A stretch of DNA of 46,766 nucleotides from Asaia bogorensis (lineage in GTDB: Bacteria; Pseudomonadota; Alphaproteobacteria; Reyranellales; Reyranellaceae). Made by a program: the position numbers and the translations under genes. Positions 25,996-33,482 of this stretch are shown piece after piece. The notes beneath the pieces are model-generated. The model had not been told where the DNA came from, made no database searches, and saw only the letters and a program-made list of their open reading frames with translations. The stretch covers positions 1 to 46,766 of the forward strand of contig CAMDCE010000039.1 in NCBI GenBank assembly GCA_945889625.1, written 5' to 3'. The stretch's first letter is position 1. Every line of letters begins with the position of its first letter.

Positions 25996-26445
25996 CTACT
26001 CCTTCAACGTCGCCAGATAAGCCACCACGTCCTCGACTTGCCCGGCGGTCAAGATGGTCTTGCCGGCGAAGCTCTTGGCGACGCGCTGCAGGTGATCGAG
26101 CCGATAATAGGGCGGCATGATCGTGTCGGGATTTAGGCGTGCGGCATCGACGATGCGCAGCCTGAGCTGGCCCTCCGACCAGCGCCCGCCGGCGCCCGCG
26201 AGGCTCGGCGACAGATTGCCCTGGAAGCGCTCCTCCGGGAACGGGCCGCTATGGCAGAGCAGGCAAAGCCCGACGCTGCGGTTGGCAACGATGGCGCGGC
26301 CGCGCGCCGCGTCACCCGACTTGCCGGTGAGCGACTTGGGTATCGAATCGCGCACAATGGTGAAGGAGCGCCGCTCGTCCTGGGCGCGGGCCGCAGGCGC
26401 AGGCAGCGCCAGCACGACGACAAGCAGGCCGATCATCCAGCGCAC
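25996..26445 (-). CDS. soxX: Sulfur oxidation c-type cytochrome SoxX
   Basis: 149 residues if GTG at 26443-26445 is the start (VRWMIGLLVVVLALPAPAA forms a proper signal peptide with an N-terminal Arg and AGGA nearby); ATG at 26434-26436 is the alternative. Mature part: haem motif CLLCH and distal Met in TIMPPYYR, ending VEDVVAYLATLKE, all as in monohaem SoxX. It partners SoxA. It follows the flavoprotein stop codon by about 5 nt and precedes soxY by 9 nt. Confidence 0.93.
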   Translation of the reverse strand: MRWMIGLLVVVLALPAPAARAQDERRSFTIVRDSIPKSLTGKSGDAARGRAIVANRSVGLCLLCHSGPFPEERFQGNLSPSLAGAGGRWSEGQLRLRIVDAARLNPDTIMPPYYRLDHLQRVAKSFAGKTILTAGQVEDVVAYLATLKE

Positions 26446-26450
26446 GGATC

Positions 26451-27707
26451 CTACCCGAAGGCTTCGGCCGTGATGGTCTGGAACCAGCCCTCGGCATAGA
26501 CCGCTTCCTGGGCACGAAAGGCTGCATCGGCGTCGAGCGGACTGACGCCGCCGGCGCCCGCGACGTCGGCGAGCTGGCCCTTGTCGGGTCGATAGACGCC
26601 GGCAACGGTGATGCCGTAGTCGGGCGCCAACAGGCTGTAGCAGGTGTTGATCAGCCGCGGATCGACAGGCTCCTTGCCGGCCAGCTTGGCAACGACTGCC
26701 GCCGCGCAGACCTTGGCCTGGGCATTGGCGGAGAAGGCCGACTTGGGCATGGCGCCCATGATGGCGGCGTCGCCCAGCACATGGATGCCGGATTGCAGGG
26801 TCGATTCGAAAGCCACAGGTTCGACCGGGCACCAGCCGCTTTGGTTGGCGACACCGGCTTGGGCGGCAACGGCGCCTGCCTTCTGCGGCGGAATCACATT
26901 GGCGACCGCGGCCTTGTGGCGGGCGAAGTCGGTGACCAGGGTGAGCGTGGCCGGATCGACCGACGTCACCTTGCCGCCCTGGCTCAGCGACACCCACTCG
27001 ATCAGACCGGGATAGAGCTGGGTCCAGGCGTTCTGGAACAGGCGCTGCTTGGAGAAGGCATCCTTGGCGTCGAGCAGCAGCAGCTTGGACTTCGGCTTCT
27101 TGGTCTTGAGGTAATAGGCAATCAGGCTGGCGCGCTCATAGGGGCCGGGCGGGCAACGGAAGGGATTGGCCGGCGCCGACATCACCACCAGCCCGCCATC
27201 CGCCATGGCCTCGAGCTGGCGTCGCAGCAACAGGGTCTGCGGTCCCGCCTTCCAGGCATGCGGCATCTTCTCGGCCGCCTCCTCGGTGTAGCCCGGCAGG
27301 CCGGTCCAGTTGAGATCGATGCCCGGCGCCAGCACCAGCCGGTCATAGGCAAGGCGACTGCCGTCGGCCAGCGTGACCGACTTGGCCGACGCGTCGACCG
27401 CCGTGGCGGTCGTCTGCGCCAGGATCACGCCATCGCGCTTGACGGCATCGTAGCCGAACTGCTGCTGGCGGAGTTCGCGCAGCCCGCCGATCACGCCGTT
27501 GCTGAACGGACAGGCGGTGAAGGTGGCATTGGGCTCGACCAGGGTGACGGTGAGCTTGGCATCGAGCTTCTTGAGCGCCCGCGCACAGGTGGCGCCGGCG
27601 AAGCCGCCGCCCACCACGACGACGCGGCCGGCGCCCTGGGCCGAGGCGATCGATGGCGCAAGGCTCGCGGCGACACTGAGCTTCAGGAAGGTGCGGCGTG
27701 TCGACAT
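26451..27707 (-). CDS. Flavocytochrome c sulfide dehydrogenase flavoprotein (FccB/SoxF-like)
   Basis: 418 residues. Tat signal MSTRRTFLKLSVAASLAPS, then the FAD-binding RVVVVGGGFAGATCARALKK. Cys66 in FTACPFSNGVIGG corresponds to the covalent-FAD Cys of flavocytochrome c. Cys185 (NPFRCPPGPYER) and Cys356 (INTCYSLLAPDYG) correspond to the redox-active disulfide that attacks sulfide. The C-terminal FCSD domain is present. It would oxidise sulfide in the periplasm and pass electrons to a cytochrome c subunit, probably the gene immediately upstream. Symbol fccB or soxF both fit; the operon context favours a role in Sox sulfur oxidation. Confidence 0.94.
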   Translation of the reverse strand: MSTRRTFLKLSVAASLAPSIASAQGAGRVVVVGGGFAGATCARALKKLDAKLTVTLVEPNATFTACPFSNGVIGGLRELRQQQFGYDAVKRDGVILAQTTATAVDASAKSVTLADGSRLAYDRLVLAPGIDLNWTGLPGYTEEAAEKMPHAWKAGPQTLLLRRQLEAMADGGLVVMSAPANPFRCPPGPYERASLIAYYLKTKKPKSKLLLLDAKDAFSKQRLFQNAWTQLYPGLIEWVSLSQGGKVTSVDPATLTLVTDFARHKAAVANVIPPQKAGAVAAQAGVANQSGWCPVEPVAFESTLQSGIHVLGDAAIMGAMPKSAFSANAQAKVCAAAVVAKLAGKEPVDPRLINTCYSLLAPDYGITVAGVYRPDKGQLADVAGAGGVSPLDADAAFRAQEAVYAEGWFQTITAEAFG

Positions 27708-27716
27708 GCTCGCCCC

Positions 27717-28010
27717 TCAGTTCGCCTGAGCGCCGAACCACGCCGCAATGGTGTCGGTTTCGGGGTCGCTGAAGCCCTTGGCGATGCGGCCCATCACGGT
27801 GTTGGGTCGGGCACCCGACTTGAACTCGCGCATGGCGGCCACGATTTCAGCCGGCTTGCGTCCGTTCAGCATCGCCACGGGCGTCTCGACGGTCTTCGAT
27901 GTGGCGTGGCAGCCCGTGCAGGACGTGGCGCCGGGCGGAGCATCGGCGGCAGCAGCCGCGCCGGCCTGCAACAACGCGCAGGCCAGCGCCGGCAGAAGCC
28001 AGCGACGCAT
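27717..28010 (-). CDS. Monohaem cytochrome c (FccA/SoxE-like)
   Basis: 97 residues: signal peptide (MRRWLLPALACALLQAGAAA), one haem site CTGCH, and the class I end MGRIAKGFSDPETDTIAAWF with the distal Met. This is the pattern of the small cytochrome that accepts electrons from FccB. Its start directly abuts the stop of the molybdenum enzyme large subunit (no gap) and its stop is 9 nt from the flavoprotein start, so it could serve either enzyme, or both. Confidence 0.92.
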   Translation of the reverse strand: MRRWLLPALACALLQAGAAAAADAPPGATSCTGCHATSKTVETPVAMLNGRKPAEIVAAMREFKSGARPNTVMGRIAKGFSDPETDTIAAWFGAQAN

Positions 28011-30182
28011 TCAGGCACCCTTCTTCAGCTCGTGATGCATCAGCGGCAGGTCGCGGACGCGCTTGCCGGTGGCCTTGGCGAGGGCGTTCAGCACCGAGGG
28101 CGCCGCCACGGCGATGGTCGGCTCGCCGACCCCGCCCCAGAAGCCGCCGGACGGGACGAGCGCGGTCTCGACCACGGGCATCTCGTTCATGCGCAGCATG
28201 TTGTAGCTGTCGAAGTTGGTCTGCTCGACGGCGCCGTCCTTGATGGTGATTTCGCCGAAGAGCGCCGCCGACAGGCCGTAGACGAACGAGCCGGCGACCT
28301 GCCGCTCGATCTGCGCCGGATTGACGACGTAGCCAGTGTCGGTGGCGGCCGTGATCTTGTGGATCTTCATCTGGCCGTCAGGGCTGACCGAGACTTCAGC
28401 CACGCCCGCCACGTAGCTGCCGTAGCCCATCACCTGCGCGATGCCGTGGAAGTGGCCGGCGGGCAGCGGCTTGCCGTAGCCCGCCTTGTCGGCCGCCGCC
28501 TTGAGCACCGCGGCATTCTTGGGCTTCAGCATCTTGAGACGGAACGCCAGCGGATCCTGGCCGGCGGCGGCGGCCAGTTCGTCCATGAAGCATTCCATGT
28601 AGACGGCGTTCTGATTGACGTTCACGCCGCGCCAGAAGCCCGCCGTGATGTGCGGATTGCGCATGGCGTGGTCGATCAGCAGGTTCGGCACTGTGTATCC
28701 GTAGGCCGCCTCCACGCCGCTCGCCATCAGGCCCTGGAAGACCACGGGGTCCATGCCGTTCTGCAGGTTCTGCGGCAGGAGCGAGGCCAGGATCGACTGG
28801 CCGGAGATACGGATCTGCAGGCCGACCAGGTTGCCGTCCTTATCGAGGCCTCCGGTGAGCTTGCACATCGTCGTCGGATGATACTGGCAGTGCGTCATGT
28901 CCTCTTCGCGCGACCACATCATCTTGACCGGCGTGCCGGGCATCTCCTTGGCAATCAGCACGGCCTGGCGCACGTAGTCGGCGCGGCCTCGCCGGCCGAA
29001 ACCGCCGCCCAGCATCAGCTTGTAGACCTCGCACTTGGCGACCGGCAGACCCGCCGCCTCCGATGCCGCCGCGAGCGCGGCTTCACCGTTCTGGGTGCCG
29101 CACCACACCTCGCACTTGTCGGCGGTGTAGCGCGCCGTGGCGTTCATCGGCTCCATGGTGACGTGGTGCTGGTAGGGGAAGCTGTAGGTCGCCGTCACCT
29201 TCTTGGCCGCGCCGTCGATGGCGGCCTTGGCATCGCCCACCTTGTTGCCGACGAAGGCCTCGTTTGCGTTAAGGCCCTCCTTCAGCATGGCGATGATGTC
29301 GTCGTTCTGAACCGAGCCGTTCTTGCCGAAGTCCCATTCGATCGGGAGCTTGTCGAGCGCGCTCTTGGCGTTCCAGTAGGTGTCGGCGACCACGGCAACG
29401 GCGTTGCCGTCGACGGCCACCACTTTCTTGACGCCCGGCATCTTCTCGACCTTGGCGGCGTCGAAGCTCTTGAGCTTGCCGCCATTGACCGGAGATGCCT
29501 TGAAGGCGGCGGTCAGCATGCCGGGCATCGTGAAGTCGATGCCGTAGATCTGCTTGCCTGTGACCTTCTCGAGCGTGTCGAGCTTCTTGATGGGCTTGCC
29601 GGCAGTGTGCCAGTCCTTGGGATCCTTGAGCTTCACCTCCTTCGGCGGCTCGAGCTTGGCGGCGGCGGCGGCGACCTTGCCGAAGCCCACCGTCTTGCCC
29701 GAGGGCTTGTGGGTGATGACACTCTTGGCGGCACTGCACTCGGCGGCCGGCACCTTCCAGTCGGCGGCGGCGGCGGCGATCAGCATCTCGCGCGCCATGG
29801 CGCCGCCTTCGCGGACATACTGGTTGCTCTCGCGGATGCCGCGGCTGCCACCCGTGGAGAAGTTCTTCCACACGCGGTTGCGCTTCACGTTCTCTCCGGG
29901 AGTCGGATATTCCCAGGCGATCTTGGCCCAGTCGCACTCGAGCTCTTCAGCGACGAGCTGGGCGAGGCCGGTGAGCGTGCCCTGGCCCATTTCGGAGCGG
30001 GCGATGCGGATCACCACCTTGTCGTCGGGATGGATCACCACCCAGGCATTGAGCTCCTGCACTTCGGCGGCATGTGCGGCGCCATCGGTGAAGGGAAGAC
30101 GGAAGCCGAGCGAAAATCCGCCGGTGACGGCTGTGCCACTTACGAGGAAATTGCGGCGGCCGAGCGAGGTCTGGATCGTCAT
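28011..30182 (-). CDS. Xanthine dehydrogenase-family molybdenum hydroxylase, large subunit (isoquinoline 1-oxidoreductase beta-like), Tat-exported
   Basis: 723 residues. Tat signal in MTIQTSLGRRNFLVSGTAV places it in the periplasm. Molybdopterin-cytosine-dinucleotide enzyme features: EMGQGTLTGLAQLVAEELECDW, LGGGFGRRGRADYVRQAV, GFWRGVNVNQNAVYMECFMDELA, and the catalytic Glu in GGVGEPTIAVAAP. The layout (large subunit plus a separate 2Fe-2S subunit, no FAD subunit) matches IorAB-type enzymes that pass electrons to cytochrome c. ATG at 30180-30182 has a GGGAGGA site. The natural substrate is unknown: N-heterocycles or aldehydes are usual, but operon context with sulfur genes makes this open. Confidence 0.94.
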   Translation of the reverse strand: MTIQTSLGRRNFLVSGTAVTGGFSLGFRLPFTDGAAHAAEVQELNAWVVIHPDDKVVIRIARSEMGQGTLTGLAQLVAEELECDWAKIAWEYPTPGENVKRNRVWKNFSTGGSRGIRESNQYVREGGAMAREMLIAAAAADWKVPAAECSAAKSVITHKPSGKTVGFGKVAAAAAKLEPPKEVKLKDPKDWHTAGKPIKKLDTLEKVTGKQIYGIDFTMPGMLTAAFKASPVNGGKLKSFDAAKVEKMPGVKKVVAVDGNAVAVVADTYWNAKSALDKLPIEWDFGKNGSVQNDDIIAMLKEGLNANEAFVGNKVGDAKAAIDGAAKKVTATYSFPYQHHVTMEPMNATARYTADKCEVWCGTQNGEAALAAASEAAGLPVAKCEVYKLMLGGGFGRRGRADYVRQAVLIAKEMPGTPVKMMWSREEDMTHCQYHPTTMCKLTGGLDKDGNLVGLQIRISGQSILASLLPQNLQNGMDPVVFQGLMASGVEAAYGYTVPNLLIDHAMRNPHITAGFWRGVNVNQNAVYMECFMDELAAAAGQDPLAFRLKMLKPKNAAVLKAAADKAGYGKPLPAGHFHGIAQVMGYGSYVAGVAEVSVSPDGQMKIHKITAATDTGYVVNPAQIERQVAGSFVYGLSAALFGEITIKDGAVEQTNFDSYNMLRMNEMPVVETALVPSGGFWGGVGEPTIAVAAPSVLNALAKATGKRVRDLPLMHHELKKGA

Positions 30183-30196
30183 GGTTCGTCCTCCCT

Positions 30197-30646
30197 TTAG
30201 GCCTTGGCAGCGGTGTGGATCGCCTGGCGTACCTGCTGGTAGGTGCCGCAGCGGCAGATGTTGGTCATGGCCGCGTCGATGTCGGCGTCGGTCGGGTTGG
30301 GCTTGGCGGCAAGCAGCGCGGTGGCCGCCATGATCATGCCGCTCTGACAGTAGCCGCATTGCGGCACGTCGTGCGCCACCCATGCCGCCTGGATCTTGTT
30401 CAGCTTGCCGTCGGCGGCGAGGCCTTCGATGGTGGTGATCTTGCGGTTGCCGACGGAGTTGAGCGCCACCTGGCAGGAGCGCGTCGCCACGCCGTCGATC
30501 AGCACGGTGCAGGAGCCGCATTGGGCGATGCCGCAACCATACTTGGTGCCGGTCATGCCAAGCGTGTCGCGCAAGACCCACAGCAGTGGCGTGCGTGGAT
30601 CGACGGTGGCGTTGACGTTCTTGCCGTTGATGTTGAGCACAGCCAT
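30197..30646 (-). CDS. 2Fe-2S small subunit of the molybdenum hydroxylase (IorA/CoxS-like)
   Basis: 149 residues with two 2Fe-2S clusters: the plant-ferredoxin type [20 protein letters not shown] plus a later Cys in ATRSCQ, and the four-helix C-terminal cluster [12 protein letters not shown] and [14 protein letters not shown]. It has no signal peptide and would be exported together with the Tat-bearing large subunit. ATG at 30644-30646 starts [16 protein letters not shown], the normal N-terminus. It is the first gene of the seven- or eight-gene operon; the promoter should lie in 30647-30822. Confidence 0.95.
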   Translation of the reverse strand: MAVLNINGKNVNATVDPRTPLLWVLRDTLGMTGTKYGCGIAQCGSCTVLIDGVATRSCQVALNSVGNRKITTIEGLAADGKLNKIQAAWVAHDVPQCGYCQSGMIMAATALLAAKPNPTDADIDAAMTNICRCGTYQQVRQAIHTAAKA

Positions 30647-30822
30647 CCCGGTTCTCCCTCTGGGGATTGATGTCCCCGATTGATGGGAAACCGTAGCCCA
30701 CCGCAGGACGGCCGAAAAGTGGCAGCGCCCAGGGACCCTTTCACACAGTCGTGAGGGCGGCGCCGGACATTGCAGGGCGGCAATGGCGAGATGCCGAGAT
30801 GCGCCGCAGACGTGCGTAAATA

Positions 30823-31091
30823 ATGGCCAATTCCTCGGGCGATATCCGTCTCGGCGTCGATATCGGAGGCACTTTCGTCGAATTCGGCGGCCGAGATATG
30901 TCGCGACCAAGGTCCTGACGACACCTCGCGCGCCCAAGCCCGCTGCGCGCGCGCCCGACGATGTAGCGCAAGACGTGCGGTTCGGCCTGGTCTCGCCTGA
31001 AGCGGCGCGGCGCGAGTACGCCGTCGTGGTCGACGCCCAGGGACAGATCGACGCCAGGGCGACCGCCGGACTGCGGGCCAAGACGGCCTAG
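30823..31091 (+). pseudogene. Collapsed hydantoinase/oxoprolinase (hyuA-hyuB) remnant
   Basis: The first 21 codons from ATG 30823 read [20 protein letters not shown], the ATP-binding N-terminus of hydantoinase A. The frame then runs into a stop (30919-30921), while a shifted frame gives [13 protein letters not shown], the next conserved HyuA block. Immediately after comes [20 protein letters not shown] followed by a short end, which matches the C-terminus of hydantoinase B. So the start of hyuA and the end of hyuB survive, with the roughly 3.5 kb between them lost plus a frameshift. It is non-functional. Its last bases overlap the convergent dipeptidase stop. Confidence 0.8.
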
Positions 31092-32416
31092 CCGAGCGAC
31101 GCCTCGAAGACGCGGCGGTAGTTGCCGCCCAGCAGCTTGGCCGTCTCGTCGGCATTGAACCGCGTGCGCAGCGCCGCAGCGAGCTGCGGCAGGTCGGCGT
31201 AACTTGGCATCGTGGTGCCGCCGGGCAGGCCCATCTGATCGGTGCCGAACCCGACATGATCGATGCCGGCAACGTTGACCATCTTCGCTATTCCCTCGGC
31301 GAAGGACGCGTAGGTGCCGAAGTAGGCGAGATTCGGCCAGACGCCGATGACACCCCGCGTCGAAGCGATGACGCGCGCATGATCGGGCAGGATGCGCCTC
31401 GTCCAAGGGGCGGCGCGTTCCGTCAGTGAGGTGTGCGACAGGACCAGCGGCTTGGTCGTCAACGCCACTGCCTTCTTCACCAGCTCGTAGGTGCCGTGCG
31501 CCACGTCGACCACGATTCCCTTGCTGTTGCAGCGGCGGATCACCTCGGCGCCGAACGCCGTCAGGCCGCCATGCACGCTGGGCTCGGTCTGGATGTCGCC
31601 CAGCTCGTTCGGCCGGTAGTGCGTGAGCTGCAGTTGCCGCAGCGCCCAGCGCTGATGGGCTTCGTCGAGACGCTCGATCTTGCCCTCGAGGAAGTCGGCG
31701 CCCTCCGAGGAGACGATGAGCGACGGCCGCGCAGCCCGCGCTGCCCGCAGATCGGCGGCGGTCCTGATGAGCGGCAGCCCCTGCTCCTTCGCTAAAGCGT
31801 GCAGCGCGCCGAAGGCGCGCTGGCTGAAGTCGTAGAGCTCGCCGGGGCGGGGATCGCGGCCTGGTCGCAGGCGGTTATCGCTCGTCGTGAAGATCGGCGA
31901 GTCCGCCACGATGGCGAGGCAGATCGCCGACATGCCGCCCTGGCGCATTGGTTCGGCAACCGGCGAGAACTGGCCGCGGCCGTAGCTCATCCGGGTCAGG
32001 CTGCCGGCGTGGCTATGGATGTCGACTGCCATGCCGTCGCCGGCCTGCGCCAGCGCCGGCACCGGCAGACAGAAGAGCGGGCTCGCCGCCATCAAGGCGC
32101 GGCGCGTGACGCCCGGCTTCACCCCGGCGCCGCGCAGCTGGTAGCGCCAGCCATTGGCATCGGACAAGACATGCCAGGTTCCGCTGAGGCGCAGCGAGCC
32201 GTTACCGAGCTTCAGCGGCCGGTCGGCAAAGACCTCGACGACGGCCAATGGATTGGCCGGCACGCAATCCTGGCAACAACCGGGCTCCGCCATCATCAGG
32301 AAGTAGTCGGCGCTCGCCGTCGGCAGCAACGTGATCGGCCAGCCCGCGATCTCAACAGGCTTGCCGTCGGCCTTGTCGGCGCGCGGTTTTCCCAGGTCAT
32401 GCCAGGAGAGGCGCAT
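31088..32416 (-). CDS. M19 membrane dipeptidase-family protein fused to an N-terminal DUF3299-like domain
   Basis: 442 residues as one frame. From about residue 99 the sequence is a complete peptidase M19: an internal twin-arginine signal (VTRRALMAASPLFCLPVPA), then VDIHSHAGSL (metal-binding His-x-His), SSEGADFL, VVDVAHGT, LVLSHTSL and GFGTDQMG. The first 98 residues (GKPVEIAGWPI, CCQDC, RLSGTWHV) look like a small separate domain of DUF3299 type. An in-frame GTG at 32120-32122, directly before the Tat signal, would start a normal 344-residue dipeptidase. Either two genes became fused or one base in a GGGG tract is lost or gained; see findings. It follows the selenoprotein gene by 7 nt. Confidence 0.82.
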   Translation of the reverse strand: MRLSWHDLGKPRADKADGKPVEIAGWPITLLPTASADYFLMMAEPGCCQDCVPANPLAVVEVFADRPLKLGNGSLRLSGTWHVLSDANGWRYQLRGAGVKPGVTRRALMAASPLFCLPVPALAQAGDGMAVDIHSHAGSLTRMSYGRGQFSPVAEPMRQGGMSAICLAIVADSPIFTTSDNRLRPGRDPRPGELYDFSQRAFGALHALAKEQGLPLIRTAADLRAARAARPSLIVSSEGADFLEGKIERLDEAHQRWALRQLQLTHYRPNELGDIQTEPSVHGGLTAFGAEVIRRCNSKGIVVDVAHGTYELVKKAVALTTKPLVLSHTSLTERAAPWTRRILPDHARVIASTRGVIGVWPNLAYFGTYASFAEGIAKMVNVAGIDHVGFGTDQMGLPGGTTMPSYADLPQLAAALRTRFNADETAKLLGGNYRRVFEASLG

Positions 32417-32423
32417 CGGCCCC

Positions 32424-33482
32424 CTACAGTTTGGGCGCCGGGTAGTACGGCCGGTCGCCCAGCGCCTTCACCCGCGCCCAGAATTCCGGGCCACCGGCCT
32501 TGCCGACTTCGTCGAGGTCGGCCGCCTGCCGCCACATGCTCCACGAGTCGGGATAGAGCTTGCTTGCGGCGGCGAGCTGGCGATCGCCTTCGGCGGCGCG
32601 ATCGTGGGCGCGCAGCCAGACGCCGAGGCGAAAGCGCGCCCGCGCCTCGGCAATCTCCTCAGTCACCTTGGGCAGAGCGGCACGAGCGGCATCGGCGGGC
32701 AGCGCATGTTTGCCGGTATTCACCCAGGCCCGCACGGCGTCGAGATAGGCCTGTCGCGCCGCCAGGCGCGCGGCCTGATCCTCGGGCGACATGGTTCGGG
32801 TCTTGAGATCCATGCGGCGAAAATGGTCGGTCGATCCCGCCGTCTCGGGTGGCCGGACGATCTTGCCGCTCTCGTCGATCCACACCGCCTGCGGCACGTT
32901 CACGAGATTGTAGAGATCTTCGAGCCGATGCTCGGTATCGATCAGCTGCCAGTAGCTCGACTTCGCCTGCTCTATCCACGGCCGCGCGTGATCGCCGCCG
33001 CGGCTTTCCTCGGCAACAGCCACCACCATGAAACCTTTGTCCTTCAGTTCTTCGTAGAGGGCCTGCCACACGGGCAAGTCAAAGCGGCAGCCTCACCAAC
33101 TGGCCCAGGTGGCGAGGAAGACCTTCTTGCCGCGGAGCTGCGACAGGGAGCGCGGCGTGCCGTCGACGTCCGGCAAGGTGAAATCCGGCGCCTGCAGACC
33201 TTCAAGAGCCGCGTTGCGCTCGTCGGCCGGCGCGCCCAGTGCCCACACGTCACGCGCGTCGCTGGCGATCACCGGGCCGCCAAGCTTCTTCCAGAAAGCC
33301 GCGAGGTCGACTTCGTTGGGTTTCAGCGCCGAGGCGGGCAGCGGCACGCACAATTCGGCGCGGCACATGCCTTCCGGCTTCAATGTCCAGCCAGTCGCCT
33401 TCTCGGCTTCGGCCGGGCTCATCCAGAGACCATCGTGCGCGGCCACGGCGTGTTCGGCGGTAGGCGTCAGGATGATGGTCAT
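32424..33482 (-). CDS. Probable selenoprotein: TlpA/ResA-like redoxin with in-frame UGA (Sec130)
   Basis: Read through one in-frame TGA (33093-33095), this is a 352-residue protein. Residues 1-129 end in VFLATWASW; the TGA is codon 130; reading continues GCRFDLPVWQALYEEL for a further 222 residues without another stop. The redoxin core is APDFTLPDVDGTPRSLSQLRGKK, WASW-U-G-C, and VNVPQAVWIDESGKIVRPPE, so UGA lies where thioredoxin-fold proteins have the attacking Cys, with resolving Cys132. A hairpin begins at the UGA itself (33094-33057). The C-terminal part (about 240-352) is helical and TPR-like. Start overlaps the upstream ThDP gene by 4 nt (ATGA). Alternative: a nonsense mutation in a Cys version. 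Confidence 0.82.
33057..33094 (-). promoter_or_regulatory. Candidate bacterial SECIS hairpin
   Basis: On the mRNA, GAGG (33094-33091, using the GA of UGA) pairs with CCUC (33060-33057), and CUGCC (33090-33086) pairs with GGCAG (33067-33063), with a 2-nt bulge, closing an 18-nt loop that can shrink by two more pairs. Bacterial SECIS hairpins lie just downstream of UGA and are about 40 nt, as here. The loop contains G and U residues, but an exact match to a known SelB-binding loop cannot be judged by eye. Confidence 0.5.

Noticed and set aside
26781..30200. A very long open frame on the plus strand opposite the molybdenum enzyme and flavoprotein genes
   Set aside because: It is rich in Arg, His, Ala and Gly with no recognisable domains and mirrors well-supported genes; long antisense frames are expected in GC-rich codon-biased DNA. 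The same holds for other long opposite-strand frames, e.g. 18385-21111, 21096-23240 and 2488-4365.
24441..30646. A complete canonical sox cluster with soxB or soxCD
   Set aside because: No frame with SoxB (metallophosphatase/5'-nucleotidase) or SoxC (sulfite oxidase fold) features occurs anywhere in the window.
30783..31091. A real 102-residue plus-strand gene
   Set aside because: Its first third has no sensible start and its remainder matches inner HyuA and terminal HyuB blocks; it is better explained as part of a decayed hyuA-hyuB pair.
32424..33482. Two separate genes (33093-33482 and 32424-33077)
   Set aside because: Neither half alone makes a complete redoxin, the second half has no ATG or ribosome-binding site near its start, and the two are in the same frame on either side of one TGA at the active-site position.
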